Position numbers and translations under genes: made by a program
The notes under the pieces: model-generated
What the model was told of the DNA's origin: nothing
Database searches by the model: none
Seen by the model: only the letters and a program-made list of their open reading frames with translations
Source: Roridomyces roridus
Taxonomy: Eukaryota; Basidiomycota; Agaricomycetes; Agaricales; Mycenaceae
DNA: 64,000 bases
Reading direction: 5' to 3'
Assembly (NCBI GenBank): GCA_029378245.1
Contig: JARKIF010000053.1
Span: forward strand, 186,001 to 250,000
In this document: positions 22,856 through 33,836 of the stretch, piece by piece
How positions within the stretch are numbered: the stretch's first letter is position 1
How the letters are laid out: the number at the start of each line of letters is the position of its first letter

Positions 22856-24372
22856 GGTGGGCAGGGAAGGGATGGAGTACGAGAAAATGGGTGTGGCGAG
22901 TGAAGCTAGGTCGAACTCGAGTTGGGGGACAGAGGATCGAGCAGTCACATTTTATACCCAAGGTCCTTTTTCACGAGCATGTGTTACCAATCCTACCCAG
23001 CGAGGACATCGAACGACGAGGAGGAGGAGCGTTGCCAAGCAATACACATGGTTTTGATCGCCAACATGCGGCAAGGCTCTTTCTTATCTGTGCAGTGCAC
23101 TGCAGTGCAGTGGGACCGGTTTATGTACTTCCGGTTTCTCCACAACGTTGAACCCGCGCAGATGAAGATCGACGGTGGCATGCCGATCCATGATTGCGGA
23201 ACGAAAGTCTCTCTCTACACGAGCATAAAAATAGAATCAAGTCGCGTGCAAAGACGTTGAGCGCTTGGTACCCACATGCTGAGCTCTGGTGTCTTGGGGC
23301 GGTTTCCGAAGCGCCGGGCCCCACAGCATAAACCCCTGCTACATCACGAGAGTGACGCGCGTGTCAGTGATGCGTGGCTGAGAAGAAAGGAATGGCGAAT
23401 GCATACTTGGTGGATGATAGAAAGAAAGCGCTCGACATCCTACTTGAGGTGACAACATATTTGAGTGAGGTATGTGAGATTTGGGAATCCCTCGAACTGC
23501 AGGCCGAAGCCCAGGCCAGGTAATACGAGAATAGCGAGCGAATCTGCGCGTAGGGAGTAAGTTCCCGTGAACAACCAGCGGTCCAGGAGTCCCTGACGTA
23601 CAAGCTGGAATTGAAGAGTTTCGCATAGAGGAATGCAAAGGCAGTTGCATAATTTACAATCGTGGCAATCTGCTCCGAAGCCCGGATATCTGAATGCTAT
23701 ACCAGGTCCCAGTGAACTGGAGGATGAAGCTAGCTGAAGAGGCGAAGGAGTGTCGGAAGCTGGGCTTCATTAAGACCGCCGGTCCATGAGGCTCCGATGA
23801 CGACTCCCGACGGGAATAGAAACGAACTGACGAGGGAAGATCGCGAGAACCCTGTAGGTATTTAGAATTGGAGCAGAGAACGTTCCCCCGCGCGTCTACC
23901 GCCCAATCACCGAGTGATGCGCCATCAGTGATTCAAAGATGCGCCGTATGTAGAACCCTCAAGAGGGTTCTTCCGCTAACAGATTCGGCATCTGAGATGT
24001 TTAGTTTTCGAGTGCATAAGTACACACTGGCGGGGCCGCCCAGGCAGCGACTCGGAGTGTGAATTCGTGTCCAGCCGATTGCCAGCCGAATGATGAACGG
24101 TCAATGCGGGATCACCATATGCGGCGGCGAGACGTCGACGTCCTAGCAGGAATCAAGTGGGCTGGCGGTGTTCAAATGCGAGGAATGCTGAGCGAAATGC
24201 GAGAAATGCTGAGCGAAATGCGAGAAATGCTGAGCAAAGCTCCGATGAGTCGAAGAGAGAGAAGAGGAACAAACAACAAGCAAACAAGGGTCAATCAATC
24301 CATCAATCTGATTCAAAGGTCTCGCTTCAGTGTCAGCCACCCTCATCGTCTCTCTCTCCACCACAATCTACA
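22856..24372. other. Intergenic, divergent promoters
   Basis: It separates the protease gene (minus strand) from the proline-rich gene at 24373. Apart from the tandem repeat at 24178-24240 I see no gene or RNA; the open frames are short and show no protein-like features. Confidence 0.45.
24178..24240 (+). repeat. Three 21-bp tandem repeats
   Basis: Three copies of the unit 'atgctgagcgaaatgcgaga' (with one further base), the last diverging to 'agcaaagctcc'. The array lies about 130 bp upstream of the start at 24373, in the probable promoter or leader. Confidence 0.75.
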
Positions 24373-24930
24373 ATGTCTGCGTCTAGCTTCTTCTTATTCA
24401 ATCCGACAGCCTCGCCCCTTCCCCGTGGTTTCGATGTCACTTTCGCGTGCCTGAGCCTCCACAAGGTCTCCCGGAAGCTCGACGACTGCAGCAGCGACCG
24501 TCCCTCGAAACGCTTCAAGCTCGCGTCGGCCCCACCTCGCCCTCGTATTCCAAGGTCTTCCTTCGTACACGGCTATAGGGCTCGACGCAGTCTCGCTCCC
24601 GTCCCGCCTCGCACCCTCACACCGATCCCAGTTTACTATCAGATGGCATGGTCCCTTCCTTCGCCTGCTCCTCCTCCGCCCCCGCCTGCGCCTGTGCCTA
24701 CAGTCCCCATGGACATTGATTCGGACCCTTCCCCCGTCGACACGCCCATGGATGTCAACCCGGTCCCGCGGAAGAAGACGAAGAAGACTCAGCACATCAA
24801 GGTGCTCACGGCCATCAGCAACAACGGCGGCGGTGCTCACAGGACCATCAAGCGGTCAAAGCGTGCGAGCAAAGAGAACACGGCTCCGTACCCATCGACT
24901 GCGCGTCTGAAGGGTCGCAGGAGGGCGTAG
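24373..24930 (+). CDS. Proline-rich, basic hypothetical protein
   Basis: A single open frame of 185 aa starting MSASSFFLFNPTASPLP. The start was chosen because the in-frame upstream part is just the 21-bp repeat (ARNAERN). Features are a Pro run (SPAPPPPPPAPVPTVP), acidic MDIDSDPSPVDTPMDV, and basic clusters KKTKKT, KRSKR and KGRRRA that could act as nuclear localisation signals. The composition is that of a disordered nuclear protein. Codon use is GC-rich at third positions, like neighbouring genes. I recognise no family. Confidence 0.55.
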   Translation: MSASSFFLFNPTASPLPRGFDVTFACLSLHKVSRKLDDCSSDRPSKRFKLASAPPRPRIPRSSFVHGYRARRSLAPVPPRTLTPIPVYYQMAWSLPSPAPPPPPPAPVPTVPMDIDSDPSPVDTPMDVNPVPRKKTKKTQHIKVLTAISNNGGGAHRTIKRSKRASKENTAPYPSTARLKGRRRA

Positions 24931-26208
24931 GTGTACAGGTATGTTCTCCTCGCTGGCTCGCGAGTGCCCGCTGACGCCTCGTTTCTGCTGAAAGCGTTCG
25001 ACGTCAGCTTGTCGGGGACGTGGGTCGGGGGTCGTCAAGAAAAAGAAAAGACCAAAAAAATAAATGGTGCGTGTCTCCCTAGTGTTTCGTGGCGCTTTCT
25101 CATGACGTGCAGGTTACGGTGCTTGATCTATTATATGCCTCTGCCTTTCCTACTTTATCTACCGGGGACGATTGTTAGATCTCGACGATGAACAAATGAA
25201 GGCATGTCTTATTCTTCGCTTACTTTCCATTGCCGCTGACGATGCCTCTGGCGGCAGAGGACGTGATTTTCTGCTGGTATTGAGGTGTTTCTTGCTTGGT
25301 GATGTAACGATTTGCTTGGGTAAGTTCCTCTCCTCTTATATCTGACGCGCAGCGCTGACATTTGCGTCTTGAAGGTTTGGAATAAGTACAGTGCTGGATT
25401 TTCGATGGTACGCTGTCTCCGCTTTGTCTTCAATCCTCTTCCTGACCCAGTCTCTCAGATGTGGGGGGAGGCGGTCGAGATACGAATAAGGAGTTCTATT
25501 GTGGGTCCTCCCCGGCTTCTTTCGTCAAACTCTGCTCACGACATCCATAGATGTGGGGGGTGGCGGTCGATGTACGAAGGTGTTGCTTGCTTCAGAATCT
25601 TGGATGTGAGTTCTCCTTTTCTGGTCCCATATCTCTACACTCAAGGGTGACAATTTGCTGTCTAGATTTCGACGGAGAAAGAATACTGGGGACGTTGCTT
25701 GGATACGATTTCTAGAGTTTAGGACGATGGTGCGCCTTTATCTGATCCTTCTAAACGGCGAGCTCACCATTTGCTGACATATGCAGCTGCGTCTTGGATT
25801 TGGACAGACGCGATACCGACTGCATGCCGGTGAAACCTTCAATACACGCAACACAAACTATCTGCCTGCGAAGCCCTCCTTCCTCAATCCGTTGTCGAAA
25901 TCCCACTCACCTCTTCTCCGCTCGCGAAACCCCACCTGCACCACGGAAGGACGCTTCCCTGGGCCATGTCCGACACTAACCGATTGCGCCTGGAATACTC
26001 AAGTACTGACCGTTTTGCTCTCCCTGCTCTGCTGTTGCTGTTTTTGTATCGCGAAATATATTGCTTTGTTCTTGCTGGCATTCCCGTCCGAATGTTGAAG
26101 GGTGTAACATCTCAATCGCAAGTCGAGAGCCAAAACAGATGAGAATTCAAGGCAGGCATATTTCGTGTATGTGCATGGCAAGCGCGAGATAGACATCCCC
26201 CATATATT
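24931..26208. other. Intergenic or untranslated region with short direct repeat
   Basis: The unit 'agatgtggggggaggcggtcga' (about 25459) recurs at about 25550 with 'agatgtggggggtggcggtcga', roughly 91 bp apart. Several GT..AG pairs occur, so it could be a spliced untranslated region of the gene at 24373, but no coding frame holds together. Confidence 0.35.
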
Positions 26209-27160
26209 CTACAGGTCAGCGTACCGCGTCGCAGAAACACAATCCAACGACACACGAATACCCGCGTAAGACCTCAACCGTTCCGCATCCGAGTCCTTCA
26301 AAGCACCTTGAGAAAGTACAAGCTGAACCACAGCCAAATCGTGCCCGACCCGTGAATCCAACATCTCCAACACTTGTCCCCCGTTGAAAAAGTACTGCCC
26401 CCGAATCCGGAGCTCGCGGAGCACAGGAACCATGGTGAGGCCTCCCGGAGTAAGCGTGAGGCCTTGGAAGAACTTGTCGGTGACCAAGGTCGGGACGGAG
26501 CCGTTGTCAATGACAAGGCTGTCGAGTGAGGGCGCGAGCTCGAGGATGCTGAGCAGGTCTCTAACGCGGAATCGTCGCGGATTGCGCAGCGTCGGAGGAC
26601 CAGCCGTTGGAGTGAACACTGGGATCGGCGTAGGAGGTTGCAGAGGTTGCAATTGGAAGTCTCGGTGAAATATGTAATATCGAGCGTCTCGAGAGCTGGG
26701 GTTTGGAAGTGGTCCATCATCCAACCCAATTGAGGCACTTGCGATAAGAACCGGGTTTGGATCTTCCAACAAGACAGACGCGAGACGGTGATCGTGACGG
26801 AATGAACGCCGAACATGCGTCGGATGATCGTACGCGATACAGCCGAGGTCCGTGCCGAGAGTCCGGAAATCGAGCGTCAACCACGAAAGGCGGGGGAAGG
26901 CCTCGAGTTGTATGATATAGTCGTCGACGAGATCCCGTACGGTAGAGATACAGGTCACCCAAGTGACGACCAACGAACGGATTTGGGCACAAGGAACATT
27001 AAACCATGGCCTCACCGCTGTGCCAATGAGGCAGGACCGCTCAGTGCGAAGGTTATGAAGTTTTGGCGCAACTTGGAATAGTCCACTCGCGAACACTTGC
27101 CACTGGGTCAACTCGATAACCTCCAAGTTTGACAGGCGACCACGGAAGGCAAGAGTGCCA
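26209..27160 (-). pseudogene. Truncated, frameshifted F-box/LRR gene (FB2)
   Basis: The 3' two-thirds of an FB1-like gene. The C-terminus 'DSDAERLRSYAGIRVSLDCV' is almost FB1. Between about 26575 and 26815 the homologous reading (VPQLGWMMDHFQTPALETLD) lies in a different frame from its flanks, so at least two frameshifts are present. The F-box and the first LRR units are missing: at about 27160 the sequence switches from FRGRLSNLEVIEL to the promoter and first codons of the 31475 F-box gene, in inverted orientation, out of frame. Confidence 0.8.
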
Positions 27161-27345
27161 GAGTCATTTGACAGATCAAATCATGATCCGAGGCAAAGCC
27201 ACACACGAGGCTGTCCGCACCACCATCATGGCTTGACGCGTCCGTCGACGACCCAGACGACATGCACAGTGTCCTCCGGCAACCCCGTCACATGTCGCCC
27301 CCGGTTGACACCCCTCCATCGTCAGCCTCGGTCTCTGACCTCCTC
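27160..27345 (-). repeat. Inverted copy of the CNOT11/F-box divergent promoter
   Basis: The reverse complement of this stretch matches 31298-31485 with few differences ('ggcgacatgtgacggggttg', 'gacgcgtcaagccatgatgg', 'gtgtggctttgcctcggatc'). It carries the first ~20 codons of the CNOT11-like gene (MSPPVDTPPSSASVSDLL) and the first codons of the F-box gene (MTLAL). The two copies are about 4.1 kb apart in opposite orientation. Confidence 0.85.
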
Positions 27346-27465
27346 GATTTTTTTACGATTTATTTAGAAAATGAGTGGATCGCGGTTACTATTTGAGAAT
27401 AATCTACACGACGGTGATAAGGTGAGTGGTACAGTCTCGGGAGGAATACCCTCTGTAACTACCAT

Positions 27466-27566
27466 AGTAGACCGGAGCCGGTCTGTCTATGAACAAGTGT
27501 CGATAGACAGTGAATCTTTCGATACGACAGGCTGGATTCGAGCCTACTACCATAGATATATCTATC
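27466..27566 (+). repeat. Dispersed repeat, copy 1, left of F-box pseudogene
   Basis: It shares 'agaccggagccggtctgtct', a 'gacagtgaat' segment and 'acgacaggctggattcgagc' with 29364-29456, in the same orientation. The first part is itself a perfect hairpin (AGACCGG/CCGGTCT). The two copies bracket the F-box pseudogene FB3. Identity unknown; no intact tRNA can be folded from it. Confidence 0.7.
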
Positions 27567-27745
27567 CTATGAGCAACCTATGAGTCCCTCGGAGGCATAC
27601 CAGTGCCACAGTCATGCTGAATATCCCTTATGCACCAAGTATTCGCGTATCGACTCGCTGCGTAGATGATATGTAAGTATCGCCCTCGCAACACTCTCCC
27701 ACAGGCTAAAATTGTGCAAGGAAGACTCGAGTACAGTACAAATCT

Positions 27746-29156
27746 TCACTGCGGGCACAGACCCACACACGTCCATGACGTGAGCCCGCCTTCCCCGTTT
27801 CTCAGACCAAGAAAAACCGACGTGGTTCGAGGGCGCGCCGGTAGGCTTTGTCCCCCATGACCATGTCCATGGCCACGAAGACCCTTGAAAGCCCTGTCCA
27901 ACCGTACCACATCCGCTTCCTTCATGATCAAAGCCTCCCTAAAAAACACCATCTCAACAACAGACAACCCGCGCCCAACCCGCGAGTCAACCATCTCCAA
28001 CACTTTTGGGCCGCTGAAACAGTACTGCCCCGTAATCTCGAGCTCGCGGAGCACGGGAACGATTGGGTGGCGCCCCGCAGGTAAATGTGAGGCTGTCGAA
28101 GAACCTGTTGGTGACCATGGTGGGGACGGAGCCGTTCTCGATGACAAGGCTGTCGAGTGAGGGCGTGAGCTCGAGGATGTTGAGAAGGTCGCCGCCGCGG
28201 ATTGTGCAACGTCGGAGAGCTAGCCGTTTCAGCGAGCACTGGGACCGGCGGAAGAGGTCGCAGAGGTTCGAAGGCTGGGTGAAATATGCGATATCCAGCG
28301 TCTCGAGAGCGGGCGTTTTGAAGTGGTCCAGCATCCAGCCCAACGGGGGCACTTTAAATGGAACTTGAATCTTCCAATACGACAGAAAGGGGAGGGTGAT
28401 TCCGGCCGAATGAACGTCGAACATGCTCTCGATGATGTAGATGACAGAGCTGGGTTCCGAGCCGGCTTTGAACTCGAGTGTCAACGAGGAAAGGTTGGGG
28501 AAGGACTCGAGTTGTCGGATGCAGTCGTTCCTCAAACCCCAACTATCGCGCGTCCAAGAAATTCTCAACGAACGGATTTGCGCGTGGGGCAGATTCGTCG
28601 TGCCGGCAAGGCAGGGTCCCAGCGTGGTAAGGGTATGGAGCTCAGGGGCAATTTGGAATTCCCCCGTCTCGAACAACGCCTCGTTGTCCAAGTCGAGCAT
28701 TTCCAAGCTTGACAGTCGGCCACGGAAGCCAGAGAAGCTGGGTAGGAGCTGAGGCCAATCCACACCGGAGAATCCAAGGGTCCAAAAACGATCCGAGTGG
28801 TCTGCAAGAATCCGGAACATGCGTTGCACTGTATCCAGATTATACTGACGAGAATCCGATCGGGAAGGCCGAAGCCGTATGTTCGCAATCAGGTGAATGC
28901 GGAGCAAACAACTGCGGGAGCGCTGGAGGTAGGTCTGCACCAAGTCTACGTACATGTCGACCCAAAACGTCGACCAGAGAGAAGGACACTCGAGCGCAGC
29001 GTTCCGCCATCCTGTGCAAACGCCTATGATACCAAACAGAGGCCCCTGGCCGACCTCATACATATACAGGTCTGTGGCAGCGTGGAAGATTTCGACCAGG
29101 ATGTCGTACGGGACTCGAAGAGCAGGGTTGTCGAGGGCGCTGGTCGCCGAGTCCAT
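27746..29156 (-). pseudogene. F-box/LRR gene with frameshift near its 3' end (FB3)
   Basis: Starts MDSATSALDNPALRVPYDIL with a good F-box ('VEIFHAATDLYMYEVGQGPL', VCTGWRNAALECPSLWS). LRR-like units collinear with FB1 follow up to 'VPTMVTNRFFDSLTFTCG'. At about 28070-28080 one base is in excess (a run of four G): the conserved IVPVLRELEITGQY continues in another frame and runs out to 27746. The rest of the frame is open, so the break is recent or an assembly error. The C-terminal tail differs from FB1 and resembles the end of the 31475 gene. Confidence 0.8.
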
Positions 29157-30016
29157 GGGGATTCAGGAGAGACTAGACAAAAAATGGCGGCCTTGATCCG
29201 CTAGGCGAAACCCAATTCGGAATTCCGCTCTCCTAGAAGAAAAAAAAGTGAAACAGGGCTTTGATTACTTAGACCCCACGCACTGTTGTGGGCGTGGTCC
29301 GTAGGTTAGTTAGATTCAGGATGCGGCTGCACGTATGCGTAATACCAATAACGCCTCCATATTAGACCGGAGCCGGTCTGTCTATGTATGAAGAGTGTCT
29401 ATGGACAGTGAATTTTTGGGTACGACAGGCTGGATTCGAGCCTACCTTCATATGTACGGTTGCGGTCTCTCTGACGTTAGGTCCGAAGCTCTTCGCTCCC
29501 GCCGTTGTTTTCGGCTGGGAAGAATTTCTTCCTTCCTGTGCACAAACCGGTGAGCCCTCGCATGTCCGGCAATCGCGAAGAAAACCCTGACCTACATATG
29601 TTTCTAGATGCGTCTTCCGAGGACTCAGGAGAACCTCAACGCGATTCAGCTTTGGGAGCGGGGTTGTGCCAGATCTGAGATAGTTATTGCGGCGTGCATG
29701 TTCTGAGGTGGGTCTCTTGGCTCGTGTGGTCGATATGATCCATAGATTGATTCATTTCTCAGACCATTACTACACCCTTACGAAGGGCGCAGGCGCCCGG
29801 CTGGTCCGAGTCTAGGTTTTGGTCGAGCTCAATCCAAAAAGTATGCATGCAGAAACCTGGACATGGATAATGAGAACCAGAACGCATACAGGGCATGAAA
29901 AGTAGAAATCTATAAAACCATATCCCATATCGGCAGCATAATCGGCGGTAAAAAAAAAAGACCATAGAAAAGTACGTAGCAGTATGCATGGAAAGAAAAC
30001 GAAGAAAAGAGGCAAA
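29157..30016. other. Intergenic
   Basis: It contains the second copy of the dispersed repeat (29364-29456). Otherwise no gene or RNA feature is evident. Confidence 0.4.
29364..29456 (+). repeat. Dispersed repeat, copy 2, right of F-box pseudogene
   Basis: Direct repeat of 27466-27566, with the same 'accggagccggtctgtctat' hairpin start and 'acgacaggctggattcgagc' end. Together the two flank a segment of about 1.8 kb containing FB3. Confidence 0.7.
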
Positions 30017-31351
30017 TCAGAGGCGTCCTTGCGCCAACACACCATACAGACCCCTCGCCTCTCCGAATCGCGCAAACCGGAGGCTAAAGTGCGTCATCTC
30101 TATGCAATCAGCGTCGTTCGTGGGGTCGACGATCCCAGCCTTGATGAGCGAGGCGTAAAAACGGCAGAGCTATCATAGTTGTGCGTCAGCAAAGAAACGG
30201 AAAGAAGCACAACACGACGCACATGCTGCACGGCTTGCGCGACACGATCGTCGGATACGACTTCCTGCTCAGTATGCTCTACCCACGTCACAGCGCCATG
30301 GACAAAGTGCCCAAGCACCTCCGAGCGCACCAACGACCCGATCGAAAGCCCACCTGCTTCACCGCCGACACTAGATGGGCTGTCATCGCGGAGAAGCCGA
30401 CCGATGACATCGAATGCGTGGAGTGTTGGAGGGAGTGATGCGAGGGCACCGAGGCAAGGGCCGGCGAGAGCTGCTGGCGTGGGCGCTGCGAGGCGTGCAT
30501 GGAGGAGTGGGATTGCGAGGGACGGGTTATTCGCGACGAGTGGTGCGATGTCGGGTGTAGTGAGGAGAGGCGCTGCAGCGAGGGCAGGGAGGAGTGGTGC
30601 GATTTGCTGCATTGGTTTGGTTTTTCAGTGGTATGAACATGGGATGGACTACGTACGCGTTGCTCGGCGAGAGTAAGGACCCGGGTTCGTGCTGCGAGGA
30701 TGAGCCGCATTGCGTGTGCGAGAGCAGCGTTTTGCTCGTCTTCTTCGGGTGGAATGATGCGTCCGGATTCGGAGGCAGAGGCTGGTGCCTCGGAGGGCGG
30801 TGAATACATGTCGTCTCTGAGGAAGGGTTCAGACGGCGTCAGATACGGAGATCAACCACGCACACAGTATGATACAATGCATCGTCGAGGATTAATTGCG
30901 TGGCTCGTAAGTTCGGTGGCAATAGTGAGCGTGCCAGGGCGTTCGGGGAGTAAGGGCCGATATCGTCACCATCGCCCTTGAGGATTTTCCAGAGAACCCA
31001 GACGAGGGGCTCGTTCGGAGACACTCCACCATCCTTGGCGACAGCGAGAGCCGCCTCGCGCTCCTTGACAAAGGTGAGGAAGAGGACCGATTTGAAGGGA
31101 TTGATGGAGATCGGATGTGGCGAGTACAGTGAGAAAAGGATGAAGGAGACAAGGATCCGGTCGGTGAGCTGCGTGGTCAGCGACGACTCGAGTACTGGGA
31201 GGAGAGCGTCGAGGGCGAGCTGGAAGGTCGATGTCGAGTGGGCGAGGCGGGAAAAGGCTGGGGTCGCTGCAGAGCACGGGTAGGTGCTGGCACGGACGAG
31301 GAGGTCAGAGACCGAGGCTGACGATGGAGGGGCGTCGACCGGGGGCGACAT
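30017..31351 (-). CDS. CNOT11-like CCR4-NOT complex subunit
   Basis: Exons from the right: 31351-30864, 30816-30657, 30606-30223 and 30169-30017 (about 394 aa). The N-terminal helical domain reads 'LTDRILVSFILFSLYSPHPI' followed by SINPFKSVLFLTFVKERE. The centre has EDEQNAALAHAMRLILAART. The C-terminal DUF2363-like domain reads IAPLVANNPSLAIPLL, LHAFDVIGRLL and LCRFYASLIKAGIVDP, ending FARFGEARGLYGVL. These match the order and spacing remembered for metazoan CNOT11 (C2orf29), which docks with CNOT10 on the NOT1 N-terminus in mRNA deadenylation. Budding yeast lacks it. The third donor is ambiguous (GTGCGT at 30222, or GTTGTG two codons later). Divergent from the F-box gene at 31475. Confidence 0.85.
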
Positions 31352-31474
31352 GTGACGGGGTTGCTGGAGGACACTGTGCATGTCTCTGGGTCGTCGACGG
31401 ACGCGTCAAGCCATGATGGTGGTGCGGACAGCCTCGTGTGTGGCTTTGCCTCGGATCATGATCTGATCTGTCAA
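31352..31474. promoter_or_regulatory. 123-bp divergent promoter (CNOT11-like / F-box)
   Basis: The start codons of the minus-strand CNOT11-like gene (31351) and the plus-strand F-box gene (31475) are only 123 bp apart, so both promoters must share this stretch. There is no TATA box. The whole segment is duplicated in inverted orientation at 27160-27345. Confidence 0.65.
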
Positions 31475-32761
31475 ATGACTCTTGCCCTCATGAGCGACTT
31501 TTCTCTGGGCGGTTTATCGCTCGACGATCCAGCTCCAGTCCCATACGACCTCTTGCTCGACATCTTCAAACTTGCGGCAGATGATTCGGACCTGCTGGGC
31601 AGGGGGCCATTACTTGGTATCAGCCAAGTCTGCAGGCATTGGCGGGACTCTGCCTTGGAATCCCCGGTCCTCTGGTCTACCTTTGCGGCAGACGCACGGG
31701 GGACGATATCACACCTCCAATTGCTCCAACTCTACCTACAACGGTCCCGCGATCTTCCCCTGTCCGTGCGTCTCCATTCCCGTTGGGAGTCGGAGGAGGA
31801 CCCTCGTAGACCGGTCCTTGTAGCCCTTCTGACCCACCTCGCTGAACACTCGGATCGCCTCTTCAGCCTCCAGCTCACCGGGAGCTGGTACGACATCCAG
31901 GTATCCGAGTTTCGGGGCAGATTGCCACGACTGGAGATTCTGGGACTATGTTCCATTTCTCTATGCGAGTCTCTTCAATTCCAGCTGGCACCAAGACTCC
32001 ACACCCTGCGGGCTGAGGCAGGGTGCATCACAACAGGGGACTCCGGTCGTCGTCGACCATGGGAGCTTATTCCCTGCGCGCAGATTCGCTCCCTAGTCAT
32101 TTCACAGCACTTCTCATGGCCGACGCCGGATGACGCCGGCCTGCAGCTCGAGGAATTCTCAAATCTCACAAATCTCAAATACATCATCCGCCCAGGGAAT
32201 GGCAGCCGGATTCTCAGCGTGTGGAGAACCCGCTCCGCGCCATTCCTTCTACCGCATCTTACAACTTGGTGCATCGATTACGAAGGCCCAGAGTCCTTTT
32301 TCAAAATATCCGAGCTGGCCGAGATGTCGGATCATTTCACCATCCCGACTCTAAAGTCCCTCGACATAATCTACTTCGCCGACCCCGCCCACCTTTGCTC
32401 CTTCCTATACCGCTCGGGCTGCGCCCTGACGCATCTGGCTCTCCGGAGGAGCTCTATCCGCGCCGGCGAGATGCTAGAAATCCTCGAGGCCGTTCCTGTG
32501 CTCGAAAGTCTCCTCATCGACAACGGATACATGTTTCAATGGACCAAGCTTTTGGACATGTTGCAGTCCCGCGTCGACGTCGGATCTGAATCCAAGTTGG
32601 GGTTGGTAGAGCTGGTGCTTCCGAGAGGATCTGTTGAGGAGGAGGATTTGATGCGCTTGAAGGGCTTTGTTGGGATTCATGTCTCGGTGGTTTTCGTTGA
32701 TAAGACTAATAGTGTATACCAGGAAGCATGCCTCAAACAACGTCGGTTTTTATTGGTCTGA
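31475..32761 (+). CDS. F-box/LRR-like protein, intact (FB4)
   Basis: Single frame, about 428 aa from MTLALMSDFSLGGLS; the second Met at 31490 is also possible. F-box at about residues 20-65 ('PVPYDLLLDIFKLAADDSDL', VCRHWRDSALESPVLWS). LRR-like units follow (LFSLQLTGSW, LEILGLCSISL, LKSLDIIYFA, LTHLALRRSSI, LESLLIDNG). The C-terminus reads GFVGIHVSVVFVDKTNS. It is a diverged member of the FB1 family. It probably acts as a substrate receptor in an SCF ligase (family knowledge); the target is unknown. Confidence 0.85.
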   Translation: MTLALMSDFSLGGLSLDDPAPVPYDLLLDIFKLAADDSDLLGRGPLLGISQVCRHWRDSALESPVLWSTFAADARGTISHLQLLQLYLQRSRDLPLSVRLHSRWESEEDPRRPVLVALLTHLAEHSDRLFSLQLTGSWYDIQVSEFRGRLPRLEILGLCSISLCESLQFQLAPRLHTLRAEAGCITTGDSGRRRPWELIPCAQIRSLVISQHFSWPTPDDAGLQLEEFSNLTNLKYIIRPGNGSRILSVWRTRSAPFLLPHLTTWCIDYEGPESFFKISELAEMSDHFTIPTLKSLDIIYFADPAHLCSFLYRSGCALTHLALRRSSIRAGEMLEILEAVPVLESLLIDNGYMFQWTKLLDMLQSRVDVGSESKLGLVELVLPRGSVEEEDLMRLKGFVGIHVSVVFVDKTNSVYQEACLKQRRFLLV

Positions 32762-33836
32762 GAAAAGGAACCGGCGGGGGTACGTCATGGTGCGCCGGTC
32801 TTTCCCAGCAGTGTTCGTGAACGCTTGTGAACACCCTCGACAAGTCGTACAGTGTACCTTGAAGATTCAAAACTCGGGCCTTGACTTTTGAACTGTAATA
32901 CGCATTTACTGGATACTTGAGAAATTCAACCAGGGAACTTGAGGCCCATGCCACGTGGGCACGGTAAATTCGTCGTTACGATTCTTACTTGTTTAGAATC
33001 GTTCTTTATGGATCCCCTTTCCATCAAACCGTCCCCGATGCCCATTTAGAAACTCCACCCCCATGAGCTGTAGATTTTCCGATCAGTTTCCGAATCAGCT
33101 GTCTCCGACGCACCGGCCACCAGAATCACGGCTTCTCACTTACATCATATAACACGTCTCGGCATGGCTGATCCGACCCATGCATTGTCACATATGGATT
33201 ATGCATTGTCCACGGCTGAGATGCCTTCTGTGCCGCTCGCGTTCCGAGGATGTGCCACTGATGATATTGGATTTTCGCTTCAAGACCTGCCCGACAAACT
33301 TTGAGGCATTCCACTGCCTTCGGCATCTCCAGTATTCAGTCGTGACTTCGGCATGATGATATCGGGCTACTATGTGGATTCGCACACGAGCTCGGCATCT
33401 TGATACTGTCACCGGCGCTCGGCATCTGGACGCGATTTCATGCATTTCCGCGGCGGCAATTGGCTTCGCAATGACCAAGTTCCGTTGATATCCATGTAGC
33501 ACCAGCTCGCATTCCATATTTTTTAAAAAAAAAGTTCAAAAAAATCTCACATTTTCAGATGTTGAAACAGGCGGGATCGTTTCTGCCACGCGGGAGCAAT
33601 GGCCTCAAAGCCAGGTGACTCCTTACCACCATGTCGCCGACTGATCGACTTGCTCAAAGCGCGTTCACTTGTCTCTGTCAACATTCGGTGAACGAACCCA
33701 CGGAGTCAGTTCCCGGCGTCGCCTGACCTGGGGTACGCGTGAGTCTGGGAGAAAGAAGGACAATTCCGGCATGCCATATAAAAGAGACGCTCAGCCCTGC
33801 CCCTTGTCGTGCCTGTAACTGCCTGTAATCGCCGCA
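32762..33836. other. Intergenic containing a dispersed repeat
   Basis: About 32970-33625 holds a repeat related to 35040-35235. A TATA-like 'catataaaag' (33775) lies about 60 bp before the start at 33837 and probably serves that gene. Confidence 0.45.
32970..33625. repeat. Dispersed repeat, long copy
   Basis: It begins with a hairpin 'gattcttacttgtttagaatc' (stem GATTCT/AGAATC) and ends near 'gcaatggcctcaaagccagg' (33597). The same two landmarks, in the same order, occur at 35040-35235, where the interior is shorter. Not assigned to a known element. Confidence 0.55.

Noticed and set aside
24157..24372. Repeat-encoded ARNAERN extension of the proline-rich protein
   Set aside because: It is created by the 21-bp promoter repeat; a normal start with leader exists at 24373.
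29384..29460. tRNA gene suggested by 'ctggattcgagcctacc'
   Set aside because: No acceptor stem, D-arm or anticodon arm can be built around it, and the copy at 27.5 kb does not fold either.
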